Assembly (NCBI RefSeq): GCF_009767585.1
Contig: NZ_WSNW01000001.1
Location: 1,332,090-1,396,089 of the forward strand
Length of the DNA stretch: 64,000 bases
Reading direction: 5' to 3'
Source: Coprobacillus cateniformis
GTDB lineage: Bacteria; Bacillota_I; Bacilli_A; Erysipelotrichales; Coprobacillaceae
A program made the translations under genes and the position numbers. Below, in pieces: positions 25,810 through 35,190 of this stretch. How positions within the stretch are numbered: position 1 is the stretch's first letter; every line of letters begins with the position of its first letter. The notes below the pieces were generated by a model. The model was not told where the DNA came from and did not search any database. It worked only from the letters and a program-made list of their open reading frames with translations.

Positions 25810-28800
25810 TTATGTGAGTTTTGTTATATCTACTAATGAAGTATCTCCTTGTTGACGAATCTGTAGACAGTGGATTAATGCTTGAGCAGTATCTAATGAT
25901 GTATAAATAGGAATTCCTGCTTCAACTGCAAATCTTCTAATCATAAATCCATCTTTTAAATTATTATTTCTGGTTGGGATATCAATAATAAGATCGACTG
26001 TATCTGTTAACATTAAATCAAAGATTGTATCAGCTGGATCATTAATTCTATTGACCAATTGAACTGGAATATCATGCTGTTTTAAGAATTGATATGTTCC
26101 TTTTGTTGCATATATGTCATATCCAAATTGATAATATTCTTTAGCAATTGGCAAGAATTCATCTTTTGCACTATCTTTAATTGTACAAATAATATTCTTT
26201 TTCTTAGGTAATTGTATTCCAGTTCCAATAAAGGCTTTATAGATGGCTTCATCATAATCTGTCGAAATTCCTAGTACTTCACCAGTAGACTTCATTTCAG
26301 GTCCTAGACTTATTTCAGCACCTTTAATTTTTTCAAAGGAAAAAACTGGCATCTTAATAGCAATTGTATCTTTTTCAGGTGCTAAGCCATATTTATAACC
26401 TTGGTCTTTGATTGATTTTCCCATAATCACATGAGTCGCAATATCTACAACGGGAATATCTGTTACTTTAGAAATATAAGGAATTGTACGAGACGACCTT
26501 GGATTGACTTCAATAACATAAACTTGATCTTCATAAACAATAAATTGAATATTAATCAATCCAATAACATGCAGAGCTTCAGCAAGCCTTTTCGTGTAAT
26601 CAACTATAATCTCCTTAATTTCAGATTTAATCTTTTGTGTTGGATAAACAGAAATACTATCGCCACTATGAACACCAGCACGTTCAACATGTTCCATAAT
26701 TCCAGGAATAAGGATACCATTTTCATCACATATGGCATCGACCTCAACTTCCTTACCAGCCAGGTACTTATCAATTAAGATAGGATGTTCTTGATATTGA
26801 CGATTAATAATACCCATAAATTTCTTTACATCACCATCATTTAAAGCAATTTCCATACCTGCTCCACCTAAAACATATGATGGTCTTACTAAGACAGGAT
26901 AGCCTAAGCGCTGAGCAGTTTCAATTGCTTCTTCAATTGTAAAAACTGTTGAACCTTTTGGACGATCAATTCCACATTTTTCTAAAATTTCATCAAATCT
27001 TTCTCTGTCTTCAGCAGCATCTACATCAGCAGCAGATGTTCCTAAGATTTTTACTCCCATTTCCATTAAAGCCTTTGTTAATTGTATTGCTGTTTGTCCA
27101 CCAAATTGAACAATAGCACCATCTGGCTTTTCAATGTCAATAATACTTTCAATATCTTCTGGGGTTAATGGTTCAAAATATAATCTATCTGCTATATCAA
27201 AATCTGTAGAAACTGTTTCTGGATTATTATTCACAATAATCGTTTCATATCCAGCAGCTTTAAGTGCCCATACACAATGGACTGAACAATAATCAAACTC
27301 TATCCCCTGACCAATACGGATGGGTCCTGACCCCAATACCATAATTTTCTTTTTATCATTTTGGGGATTCACTTCATTATAACCACCATGAACAGAATAA
27401 TAGTATGGTGTAGATGCATCAAATTCAGCAGCACATGTGTCAACTGTTTTGTAGGCCGCTGTTATATGCTGAGTTTTTCTCATTTCATGAATTTCTTTTT
27501 CACTTTTTCCTGTATACTTAGCAATAACTCTATCCGGAAATTCTAAGCGTTTGGCTAGCTTTAATAACTCAACTGTGAGCTCTTGTGTTTTTAATTGCTG
27601 TTCAACCTCAATAAGATGCTGAATTTTATCAATAAACCAAAGATCAATTTTTGTAATCTCGTGAATATCTTTCGCAGCAATTTCTTTTCTAAGAGCTTGT
27701 GCTACTACAAAGATTCTTTGGTCATCAACATCTTTTAACTTATGAATGAGTTCTTCTTTTTGAAGATTTTCTAATTCCGGAATAAACAGATCATATACAT
27801 TTTGTTCAAGAGAACGAATAGCTTTCATAAGTGCACCTTCAAAATTATTACAGATGCTCATAACCTCACCAGTTGCTTTCATCTGTGTCCCTAATTCTCT
27901 AGATGCACCTACAAACTTATCAAATGGCCACTTTGGAATTTTGCAAACAATATAATCTAAAGTTGGTTCATAGGAAGCAAATGTCTTTCCAGTGACAACA
28001 TTGACAATTTCATCTAAAGTATACCCTAAAGCAATTTTGGCTGCTAATTTTGCAATTGGATACCCTGTTGCTTTAGAGGCTAAAGCAGATGAACGCGAAA
28101 CGCGTGGATTGACCTCAATAACACAATATTCAAAACTATCAGGATTTAATGCATATTGAACATTACATCCCCCTTGGATATCTAATGCAGTAATAATATT
28201 GAAAGCTGAGCTTCTTAACATCTGATATTCCTTATCACTCAGTGTTTGACTTGGTGCCACAACAATACTATCTCCAGTATGTACTCCAACAGGATCTAAG
28301 TTTTCCATGTTACATACTGTAATACAATTGCCTGCACTATCACGCATAACCTCATATTCGATTTCTTTCCACCCAGCAATACAACGTTCAATTAAACATT
28401 GGTTGACACGTGACAATCGCAAACCATTGGAACAAATGTCATGTAATTCTTTTTCATTTGCAGCAATACCACCACCTGTTCCTCCCAATGTATAAGCAGG
28501 TCTGACAACAACAGGATAACCAATTTTATCTGCAAAAACAATCGCATCATCAACATGATTTACTACAATAGATGCAGCACAAGGTTCATTGATTGTTTCC
28601 ATCAATGTTTTAAATTCCAATCTATCCTCTGCTAATTTAATTGTTCTTGTGGACGTTCCAATAGTCTCAACATGATGTTCCTTTAAGAACCCTTCATCAG
28701 CTAACGCCATTGCAATATTTAAAGCATTTTGTCCTCCCAATGTTGGTAAAATACTATCAGGTTTTTCTTTCTTAATTAAGTTTTTAACTACTGGCAATGT

Positions 28801-29007
28801 CAATGGCTCTATATAAACTTTATCAGCAATATCTTTATCTGTCATAATTGTTGCTGGATTAGAATTGATTAAAACAACTTCAACGCCTTCTTCTTTCAAT
28901 GCTCGACATGCTTGTGTTCCTGCATAGTCAAACTCAGCAGCCTGACCAATAATAATTGGTCCAGAACCAATGACTAAAACTTTTTTGATATCTTTATTCT
29001 TAGGCAT
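25810..29007 (-). CDS. carB: Carbamoyl-phosphate synthase large subunit
   Basis: 1065 residues, full length. Two ATP-grasp halves: the first starts VLVIGSGPIIIGQAAEFDY, with GGTGGGIA; the second has MVLGSGPIRIGQGIEFDY and GGAGMEIA. The C-terminal MGS-like allosteric domain is at about 930-1060. It makes carbamoyl phosphate from bicarbonate, ATP and ammonia supplied by CarA, for pyrimidines and arginine. It overlaps carA by 8 bases and lies behind the attenuator-like leader upstream of carA. A paralogue (1072 residues) lies at 41447-44665. Confidence 0.97.
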   Translation of the reverse strand: MPKNKDIKKVLVIGSGPIIIGQAAEFDYAGTQACRALKEEGVEVVLINSNPATIMTDKDIADKVYIEPLTLPVVKNLIKKEKPDSILPTLGGQNALNIAMALADEGFLKEHHVETIGTSTRTIKLAEDRLEFKTLMETINEPCAASIVVNHVDDAIVFADKIGYPVVVRPAYTLGGTGGGIAANEKELHDICSNGLRLSRVNQCLIERCIAGWKEIEYEVMRDSAGNCITVCNMENLDPVGVHTGDSIVVAPSQTLSDKEYQMLRSSAFNIITALDIQGGCNVQYALNPDSFEYCVIEVNPRVSRSSALASKATGYPIAKLAAKIALGYTLDEIVNVVTGKTFASYEPTLDYIVCKIPKWPFDKFVGASRELGTQMKATGEVMSICNNFEGALMKAIRSLEQNVYDLFIPELENLQKEELIHKLKDVDDQRIFVVAQALRKEIAAKDIHEITKIDLWFIDKIQHLIEVEQQLKTQELTVELLKLAKRLEFPDRVIAKYTGKSEKEIHEMRKTQHITAAYKTVDTCAAEFDASTPYYYSVHGGYNEVNPQNDKKKIMVLGSGPIRIGQGIEFDYCSVHCVWALKAAGYETIIVNNNPETVSTDFDIADRLYFEPLTPEDIESIIDIEKPDGAIVQFGGQTAIQLTKALMEMGVKILGTSAADVDAAEDRERFDEILEKCGIDRPKGSTVFTIEEAIETAQRLGYPVLVRPSYVLGGAGMEIALNDGDVKKFMGIINRQYQEHPILIDKYLAGKEVEVDAICDENGILIPGIMEHVERAGVHSGDSISVYPTQKIKSEIKEIIVDYTKRLAEALHVIGLINIQFIVYEDQVYVIEVNPRSSRTIPYISKVTDIPVVDIATHVIMGKSIKDQGYKYGLAPEKDTIAIKMPVFSFEKIKGAEISLGPEMKSTGEVLGISTDYDEAIYKAFIGTGIQLPKKKNIICTIKDSAKDEFLPIAKEYYQFGYDIYATKGTYQFLKQHDIPVQLVNRINDPADTIFDLMLTDTVDLIIDIPTRNNNLKDGFMIRRFAVEAGIPIYTSLDTAQALIHCLQIRQQGDTSLVDITKLT

Positions 29008-30079
29008 GATTCTTATCCTCCATCATTTTCATAAATTCATCAAATAAATAACTTGTATCCAATGGTCCAGCACATGCTTCAGGATGAAATTGCACAGTTT
29101 TAATATTCTTATGAATATACTCTATCCCCTCAATCGTTTGATCATTCACATTACGAAACCATGGTTTAGCGATATAACTATCAATCGTCTCATCTTTCAC
29201 GACATAATTATGATTCTGTGTAGAAATATAGACACGTCCAGTTGATAAATCTTTGACTGGATGATTTGCTCCATGATGTCCATATTTCAATTTCTCTGTT
29301 TGAAATCCATTAGCCAGTGCCATTAACTGATGACCCAAACATATAGCAAAAATCGGTATTCCACTCTTCATTAATATCTTAATTTGATTAATAATATCAA
29401 CACATTCACTAGGATCACCAGGACCATTAGATAACATAATACCATCATAACCTTCCTTTAAAATATCAGCAGCTGAAGTTGTAGCAGGATAAACTGTCAC
29501 TATACAATCTCTCTTGACCAATTCTTTTGCAATATTCTTTTTAGCACCAAAATCATAAAGGGCTACCTTCTTTTTACCAATGCCTATTGTATACGGTTTT
29601 TGACAAGTTGTTTTTAAAACCTCACCAGTCACTTGAAACGCTTTTATTTTTTCTATAATATCTTCTCGATTTTCATAATAGGTTGTTGTAATCATACCAT
29701 TCATACAACCTTGATTTCTTATCATCTTTGTCAGATATCTTGTATCAATACCCTGAATTCCTGGAATATCATTTTGAATACAATATTCCTCTAAATCCAT
29801 ATTCTTTCTAAAATGACTTCCTACTCTTGCAAGTTCATTGACTATTAATCCTTGTATATATGGTTGAGAAGATTCCTGATCTTCTAAACATACACCATAA
29901 TTTCCAATCAACGGATATGTCATAACAACGCTTTGTCCTGCATAAGACGGATCACTTAAAACCTCTAAATAACCTGTCATAGATGTATTAAATACAAATT
30001 CACTAATGATTTCTCTTTGCGCTCCAAAACTCTCACCTTCAAAAATATGACCATCTTCTAAAATTAAATATGCTTTCAT
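29000..30079 (-). CDS. carA: Carbamoyl-phosphate synthase small subunit (glutamine amidotransferase)
   Basis: 359 residues. N-terminal CarA domain (YLILEDGHIFEGESFGA), then a class I amidotransferase with the catalytic Cys in PIFAICLGHQLMA and His/Glu in VQFHPEA. It hydrolyses glutamine and channels ammonia to CarB. The ribosome site AAGGAGG is right after the leader terminator. It is the first gene of carA-carB and the only carA in the window, so it may also serve the orphan CarB at 41447-44665. Confidence 0.97.
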   Translation of the reverse strand: MKAYLILEDGHIFEGESFGAQREIISEFVFNTSMTGYLEVLSDPSYAGQSVVMTYPLIGNYGVCLEDQESSQPYIQGLIVNELARVGSHFRKNMDLEEYCIQNDIPGIQGIDTRYLTKMIRNQGCMNGMITTTYYENREDIIEKIKAFQVTGEVLKTTCQKPYTIGIGKKKVALYDFGAKKNIAKELVKRDCIVTVYPATTSAADILKEGYDGIMLSNGPGDPSECVDIINQIKILMKSGIPIFAICLGHQLMALANGFQTEKLKYGHHGANHPVKDLSTGRVYISTQNHNYVVKDETIDSYIAKPWFRNVNDQTIEGIEYIHKNIKTVQFHPEACAGPLDTSYLFDEFMKMMEDKNHA

Positions 30080-30099
30080 AGTGCCTCCTTATGTTACAA

Positions 30100-30260
30100 A
30101 AAAACATATCAAATATAATGATATGTTTTTAATAAATATAAAAATGAGAAAAGTGATTGATGACATATTTTGTTATTAACAATTTTATAAAAATTCACCA
30201 TACTTCTCATTCCTTTCTTTTTTCTTTATACAGTATAGTTAAATTTATATAAATATGCAA
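30100..30260 (-). promoter_or_regulatory. carA promoter and pyrBI-like attenuator leader
   Basis: Minus strand: -35 TTGCAT (30255-30260), 17-bp spacer, -10 TATACT (30232-30237), then a leader of roughly 145 bases. It holds a ribosome site AAAGGA, a short ORF (30109-30201), a U-rich tract containing TTTTTATATTT, and a terminator with a 12-bp stem (30100-30111 with 30119-30130), a 7-base loop and a T run. AATGAGAA near the leader ribosome site can pair with TTCTCATT in the U-rich tract. This is the layout of translation-coupled pyrimidine attenuation. No T-box or PyrR-type binding site was recognised. Confidence 0.7.
30109..30201 (-). CDS. Putative leader peptide of the carAB operon
   Basis: A 30-codon ORF beginning MVNFYKIV, ending within the 3' arm of the terminator stem. 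AAAGGA lies 9 bases before the ATG. A ribosome that completes it would cover the terminator. Its sequence resembles the leader peptide before the orphan carB at identical spacing: shared M, F4, I7, V8, C13, S16, F18, S19 and a following FLYL. The conserved SxFS-FLYL part is encoded by the U-rich tract. Translation is inferred, not shown. Confidence 0.5.
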   Translation of the reverse strand: MVNFYKIVNNKICHQSLFSFLYLLKTYHYI

Positions 30261-30337
30261 GAACTTTTTATAATTTTTTATTATTATGTTATTATTTTAT
30301 TACAAACATTGGAAATATATTTATTATACCAAACATA

Positions 30338-30388
30338 TTGACAAGTAAACTTGTCATGATATAATAGATATGTAAAGAAAACTTGTCA
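30338..30388 (+). promoter_or_regulatory. Promoter and palindromic operator of the DUF6442/XRE cassette
   Basis: TTGACA (30338-30343), 16-bp spacer, TATAAT (30360-30365). A perfect palindrome TGACAAGT-AA-ACTTGTCA (30339-30356) lies over the spacer, and a further half-site ACTTGTCA is at 30381-30388. The site is well placed for repression, probably by the cassette's own XRE protein (31002-31211). Confidence 0.75.
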
Positions 30389-30405
30389 ATGATGGAGATG
30401 ATAAT

Positions 30406-30726
30406 ATGCAAAAAGATGAGATTCTTGAAAAGGCAAAAAAGAAAAATGAAAATGATCTTGATGAAATGGAGATGCAAATAATGTTAAAAGCTAATCAGTT
30501 TGCTGTCATTTCAAGTTTTATCATTTGTATTGTTCTCATGGTTATTAAAATACTAGCAAATCAGCCTTATTATGATGTTTATGGTATTGTTTGTATGATT
30601 ATGTGTTGCCAAAATCTTTATTTTGGTTTAAAAACCCATAAAAGAACACATATTGTTTTAGGTATTGGTTGGGGTCTTCTCACAATACTTATTATTGGAA
30701 CTTATATTATTGATGTACTTGGTTAG
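30406..30726 (+). CDS. DUF6442 family small membrane protein
   Basis: 106 residues. A charged N-terminal helix (KDEILEKAKKKNENDLDEME) is followed by three hydrophobic segments. This matches the DUF6442 layout, a family regularly found next to a very short XRE regulator, as here. Function unknown. GGAGATG lies before the ATG. It is under a strong promoter with a palindromic operator. Confidence 0.8.
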   Translation: MQKDEILEKAKKKNENDLDEMEMQIMLKANQFAVISSFIICIVLMVIKILANQPYYDVYGIVCMIMCCQNLYFGLKTHKRTHIVLGIGWGLLTILIIGTYIIDVLG

Positions 30727-30754
30727 GACATGATAAATATCCAATAGTGGAAAA

Positions 30755-30977
30755 ATGAAGGAGAACTCTTTATTGAAAGACTTTATATCGATGAGGCTTG
30801 TTGGTATATATAGTCATGTCATTTTTATGATCTTAAGAGGACGTGATTACAGATGTTGTCTTTATCCTCCAATTCATTTTTCTTATTTGTTTTTATGGAA
30901 TGAGTGGATATTTTAAAATCGATAGAACTTGTACACTGAATTTTATCGGCTTAATGATTTATAAAATAAGCTTATGA
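30755..30977 (+). pseudogene. Frameshifted small membrane-protein gene between DUF6442 and XRE
   Basis: The frame from ATG 30755 (GAAGGAG and MKENSLLKDF start region) reads through SMRLVGIYSHVIFMIL and then turns into unlikely sequence ending at 30916. In the next frame, from about 30837 to the TGA at 30975-30977, a continuous membrane-protein end is seen (VITDVVFILQFIFLICFYG, then MSGYFKIDRTCTLNF). A single indel near 30810-30837 explains both. The intact gene would have been a small membrane protein of the same cassette. A sequencing error could look the same. Confidence 0.65.
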
Positions 30978-31001
30978 TATGTTAGGATGGGATAAGATAA
31001 A

Positions 31002-31211
31002 ATGAATGATCAATTAATTCTTAGAAATAATTTAAAAGAGGCACGTCATGAAAAGAATATCTCGCAAACAGAGCTAGCTAAAATGGTTGGTGTTTCTAGA
31101 CAAACTATCAGTTCAATTGAGACTGGGCAATTTAACCCAACTGCCAAATTAGCACTCATATTATGTATTGCTTTAGATAAAACATTTGAAGAATTATTCT
31201 ACTTTGATTAA
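31002..31211 (+). CDS. XRE family regulator, HTH-only
   Basis: 69 residues, one HTH_3 domain: LKEARHEKNISQTELAKMVG, then VSRQTISSIETGQFNPTAK. It is the compact form common beside DUF6442-type membrane proteins in Firmicutes. It probably binds the TGACAAGT/ACTTGTCA palindrome at the cassette promoter. Confidence 0.92.
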   Translation: MNDQLILRNNLKEARHEKNISQTELAKMVGVSRQTISSIETGQFNPTAKLALILCIALDKTFEELFYFD

Positions 31212-31215
31212 AGAG

Positions 31216-31269
31216 ACCAGAAATATAAACATATTCCTTTGATAGAAAGAATAGTGTTTGATTTCTGGT
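31216..31269. terminator. Terminator between XRE gene and RpiR gene
   Basis: Nine-base-pair arms ACCAGAAAT/ATTTCTGGT, with a loop of about 36 bases that has further pairing (AAACA/TGTTT), followed by TTTT on the plus strand. It lies between convergent genes. Confidence 0.6.
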
Positions 31270-31270
31270 T

Positions 31271-32026
31271 TTATTGTTGTTGTTGAATTAAACGAATAGA
31301 AGCAATGATAATATCAACAATATGTCTAATTGCAAATTTATTATATTTATCTTCATATGAAGGAACTATTAAAGTGTATTTAGGAAATTCAATATTATGA
31401 TTACAAGTGACTAGCCATGTTTTGACATCAGCATTGACTAAACGTGAAATAATTCTCTTATTTAATTGAAAAATGGTGCCATTTGTACTCAGTATCACTA
31501 AAAGATGATCTTCTTTAAATTGATACTCTTTAATAAAATCTGCATCACAAATAACTACAGGTATATACAGGGCGCTTAATTCTACCTGAATCACATTACA
31601 AAGTGAACGATTATCTCCTTGAGCATAAAGATAAACTTTTTGACTCCTTAATATATCGTTAATCAAATGATTCAAATTAGAATAATTGATCTTATCACCA
31701 ACATACATAATTGTTTGCGACATATATTCAGCGAATATCTTGGCATTTTGGGGTAAATCATATTCTTTTGAGAAGAACGCAGGTTTATCTCTAAAGGAAT
31801 GGCTATAATCGACACAAGCATCTTTAAATTCTAAATAAGATGCAAAGCCAAGATTCTTAGCACATTTTGATATTTGGCCTTTAGAAGTATAACAATCTTT
31901 TGCAACTTCTTCTATTGTCATATGAGCAATATCATGAATATTGGACTTTATATATGCACAAAACACATACATTGTCGTATAAGATTCAACACTATTCAGG
32001 ACTTCATTGAGTTTATCAATAATCAT
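31271..32026 (-). CDS. MurR/RpiR family transcriptional regulator
   Basis: 251 residues. N-terminal RpiR helix-turn-helix (MTIEEVAKDCYTSKGQISKCAKNLGF) and a C-terminal SIS domain (VYLYAQGDNRSLCNVIQVELSA), which senses a phosphosugar. It lies 86 bases downstream of a GH1/PTS pair on the same strand, so it is their likely regulator. AAGGGG precedes the ATG. Confidence 0.88.
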   Translation of the reverse strand: MIIDKLNEVLNSVESYTTMYVFCAYIKSNIHDIAHMTIEEVAKDCYTSKGQISKCAKNLGFASYLEFKDACVDYSHSFRDKPAFFSKEYDLPQNAKIFAEYMSQTIMYVGDKINYSNLNHLINDILRSQKVYLYAQGDNRSLCNVIQVELSALYIPVVICDADFIKEYQFKEDHLLVILSTNGTIFQLNKRIISRLVNADVKTWLVTCNHNIEFPKYTLIVPSYEDKYNKFAIRHIVDIIIASIRLIQQQQ

Positions 32027-32112
32027 ATATTCATCCCCTTACTTCTCTTTCTTTCATTATACACGAAAAACTCTTACTCATACATAGCAAGAGTCAATCG
32101 TTTGTACATTCA

Positions 32113-33597
32113 TCAATCTAGGTCTTCCCCATGAGACGAGATGACTTTTTGATACCAGTAGAAAGAGTCTTTCTTATATCTCTTCATTGTTCCCTTTCCA
32201 TAATCATCACTATCTACATAGATATAACCATAACGTTTACTACGTTCTGATGTTCCGGCACTGACAATATCAATGCATCCCCATGATGTATAACCAATCA
32301 CTTTTACGCCTTCATCAATACATATTTTCATTTGGTGAATATGTTCCTTTAAGTATTTGATACGATAATCATCATGGACTTTTTTATCAGTTGTAAGTGT
32401 ATCATATGTACCTAATCCATTTTCTGAAATAATAATTGGTTTATGATAACGATCCCATACTTCATTAATCGCAATTCTTAATCCAATTGGATCAATTTGA
32501 AATCCCCAATCAGTCACTTCTAGATTATCATTACGTACTTTTCTTGGATGAAATTCATCAATAATTTCATTGTCTGGAACAAAAGCAACTAAGCCTTCTT
32601 CGTTTTCAGGCGATGCACAAGTACATAAAGAATAATAATAACTAAATGAATTGAAATCTACTGTATTCTCTTTAAGAAGAGTTATATCTTCTGGCTCCAT
32701 CTTAATATTCACATGATTTTTCTTTAGATATGTCAAAGCATATTCAGGATATCGACCTTTAGATAATATATCTAAGAAAAAGTAATTCACACGATTCGCT
32801 GATTGAGCTGCTAAAATATCCTCTGGTTTATTTGTTTTTGGATAATATAATGACATTCCTAACATTGACCCTATTTGAAAATGAGGATTGATTTCTCTTG
32901 CTACTTTTGTAGCAACAGCACTTGCAACAAATTGATGATGCAAAGCTTGGAATGTGGCTTGTAATTCACCTTCTGATTTTTCAATAAATATAGCTCCACC
33001 TGTATATGGTAAATGTAGTGACATGTTAATTTCATTGAATGGAATCCAATATTTGACTTTATCTTTATAACGTTGAAATACAGTCGTTGCATAATTCTTG
33101 AAGAATTGGACTAACTTTCTATTTTCCCATCCATTATATTTTAAGGCAAGATTTAGTGGTGTTTCATAGTGTGATAGAGTCACTAATGGCTCAATGCCAT
33201 ATTTTAAACATTCGTCAAAAACATTATCATAGAAAGCTAATCCCTCTTCATTAGGGGTTTCATCATCACCATTTGGATATATTCTAGGCCAGTTAATAGA
33301 CATTCTAAAACATTTAAAGCCCATCTCTGCCATTAATGCAATATCTTCTTTATAGTGATGATAGAAATCTACCCCCCACCTTTTCGGATAATATTCATTA
33401 TCATGTTGCCCTGCTATAATCTCTAGAGCTTCTTCATATGTCACTGTCTCAGTATTTTTACCTTGACTAATCTCTCTTGGTACAAATTTAACCATGTCAG
33501 CAGTGCTTAAACCCTTACCACCTTCATTATATGCTCCTTCTAACTGATTAGCGGCTGTAGCACCACCCCATAAAAAATCTTTTGGAAATTGACTCAT
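32113..33597 (-). CDS. 6-phospho-beta-glucosidase, glycoside hydrolase family 1 (second copy)
   Basis: 494 residues. Acid/base E189 in PFNEIN, nucleophile E392 in ISENGLG, and the phosphate-binding block SERSKRYGYIYV. Cytosolic. It starts 12 bases after the PTS IIC stop, so permease and hydrolase form one operon: import of a beta-glucoside as its 6-phosphate, then hydrolysis to glucose 6-phosphate and the aglycone sugar. It is clearly a paralogue of the GH1 at 1585-3027, but diverged. Confidence 0.94.
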   Translation of the reverse strand: MSQFPKDFLWGGATAANQLEGAYNEGGKGLSTADMVKFVPREISQGKNTETVTYEEALEIIAGQHDNEYYPKRWGVDFYHHYKEDIALMAEMGFKCFRMSINWPRIYPNGDDETPNEEGLAFYDNVFDECLKYGIEPLVTLSHYETPLNLALKYNGWENRKLVQFFKNYATTVFQRYKDKVKYWIPFNEINMSLHLPYTGGAIFIEKSEGELQATFQALHHQFVASAVATKVAREINPHFQIGSMLGMSLYYPKTNKPEDILAAQSANRVNYFFLDILSKGRYPEYALTYLKKNHVNIKMEPEDITLLKENTVDFNSFSYYYSLCTCASPENEEGLVAFVPDNEIIDEFHPRKVRNDNLEVTDWGFQIDPIGLRIAINEVWDRYHKPIIISENGLGTYDTLTTDKKVHDDYRIKYLKEHIHQMKICIDEGVKVIGYTSWGCIDIVSAGTSERSKRYGYIYVDSDDYGKGTMKRYKKDSFYWYQKVISSHGEDLD

Positions 33598-33609
33598 AAC
33601 TCTTCTCCT

Positions 33610-34914
33610 TTACGATTGTTGTGTTTGTTGCTTATTAGCCATTGCAACAAATGGTAAATAGATCAATACACATATGACAAAGACAAGACAGACTGATACT
33701 GCCGTTTCCCATGAACCTGAAGCTGATAAGAAAGCTTTAATAGGTTGTGGAGTTGTCCAGCCAACATCTAATGTACCTGGCAATACAAATCCTGTTGAAA
33801 TCATTAATGCACCTAAACCCATTGAAACAATTGGACTTAATATAAATGGAATCACAAGTATTGGATTTAAGACAATTGGCAGCCCAAAGATAATAGGTTC
33901 ATTAATACAGAATAAGCCTGGTATGAATCCAATCTTAGCTGTTTTTGTATAATCATCCCTTTTCCAACCCTTCTTGCGAGATAAAATTAAGATAGCAACT
34001 ATCAATGCAAGTGTATTTCCTGTCCCGCCAATACATCCATAATTTTCAAAAAGTGCAAACCATGTATAAGGATATGGTGATCCAGCAGTTGTTCCAGCTT
34101 GTGCAGCATAAGAAATATTAGCAATATTCATTGATGCATAGAGTGTTAGATAAATAGGAGAAACTGTAAATGTTCCATGAATTCCTACAGACCATAAAAT
34201 CATAGCCATCAAGATTAAGATAAGTGGTGTAAATGGAGTAGCTCCTAAAGATTGAATTGGTGCTTGTAAAGCAGCATAAACCAATGCATTTAACCCAGCA
34301 GGTTCAATTAATGAAATACAATAAGAAACAATTGAAGTCAATATAATAAGAATAGCCGAAGGAATTGCAACCATAAATGATTTTGCCACTTCAGGTGGAA
34401 CTTGTTCAGGCATCTTAATTTGAAGTTTGTCAACCTTTGTTAACTTACTAAAACCATAACCAACTAGTAATCCAGCAATAATGGCTACAAAGATACCATT
34501 TGCTCCTAAATAAGAATCAGTTAACATGCCTTCTACTTTAGGTGGATATAACACAAAGAATGATGCCAAAGCTGTAAGCCCAGCTTTTAAGCCATCAACT
34601 TTATATTGATTGGCCATATTTCTAGCAATTAAGAAAACGATAAAGACAGCCATTAAATTAATTGTTCCATTCCCTACTGGTGCAAGAACAGCTTGGAAAT
34701 CATCTAAGTTAGGAATCAATTTCACAAGAAACTGACCAATAAAACCTGTAGAACTTAATAATACAACATTAATACAGACAACGATTGACCCCACAAATGT
34801 AAGAGGGAAAATCTGTATAAATGCATCACGGATAGCAATTAGCCCTTTAATACTATTGAGTTTCGTCGCAAAAGGCATAAAATATTTTTCAAAAAAACGA
34901 TTTAAAGCTTGCAT
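33610..34914 (-). CDS. PTS sugar transporter subunit IIC, lactose/cellobiose family
   Basis: 434 residues from the ATG at 34914, 8 bases after AGGAGG; a longer frame starts inside the untranslated leader. About ten membrane segments with the family blocks KMPEQVPPEVAKSFMVAIP, LWSVGIHGTFTVSPIYL, and LFCINEPIIFGLPIVLNP. No IIA or IIB is adjacent. Operon with a GH1 6-phospho-beta-glucosidase, so the substrate is probably a beta-glucoside. Confidence 0.93.
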   Translation of the reverse strand: MQALNRFFEKYFMPFATKLNSIKGLIAIRDAFIQIFPLTFVGSIVVCINVVLLSSTGFIGQFLVKLIPNLDDFQAVLAPVGNGTINLMAVFIVFLIARNMANQYKVDGLKAGLTALASFFVLYPPKVEGMLTDSYLGANGIFVAIIAGLLVGYGFSKLTKVDKLQIKMPEQVPPEVAKSFMVAIPSAILIILTSIVSYCISLIEPAGLNALVYAALQAPIQSLGATPFTPLILILMAMILWSVGIHGTFTVSPIYLTLYASMNIANISYAAQAGTTAGSPYPYTWFALFENYGCIGGTGNTLALIVAILILSRKKGWKRDDYTKTAKIGFIPGLFCINEPIIFGLPIVLNPILVIPFILSPIVSMGLGALMISTGFVLPGTLDVGWTTPQPIKAFLSASGSWETAVSVCLVFVICVLIYLPFVAMANKQQTQQS

Positions 34915-35053
34915 ACTTTCTTCCTCCTTTTTTAGTTCAGTCATTCATTTAAAAAGAGACTTACATAAAATGAATGAATAATGTTATCTGATTTATGATA
35001 GCTTGATCAGTTCTATAATAAATCTTGACATGCCCCCTCCTCTTTTCACCTTT

Positions 35054-35082
35054 ATTATATTCAAAAGTTTTCTCAAAATCAA
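35054..35082 (-). promoter_or_regulatory. Promoter of the PTS/GH1 operon
   Basis: Minus-strand TTGATT (complement 35077-35082), 17-bp spacer, TATAAT (35054-35059). The -35 lies in the T run of the terminator just upstream. Confidence 0.7.
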
Positions 35083-35086
35083 AAAA

Positions 35087-35104
35087 GTTTCCACGAATGG
35101 AAAC
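35087..35104 (-). terminator. Terminator of the GH125-PTS-GH38-RpiR operon
   Basis: Transcript-strand stem GTTTCCA/TGGAAAC closed by a TTCG tetraloop (UUCG in RNA), followed by a run of T. Confidence 0.85.
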
Positions 35105-35190
35105 CCTTACATTTAGATAAAATCTACATATTTAAGTTATAATACAGAAAAAGACAATATTTGACATAAAATAAAACTCTATCATGAATT

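Noticed and set aside
30080..30240. T-box, PyrR or known riboswitch in the carA leader
   Set aside because: No T-box sequence, PyrR hexamer-loop motif or known aptamer core was recognised; the ORF and terminator fit attenuation better.
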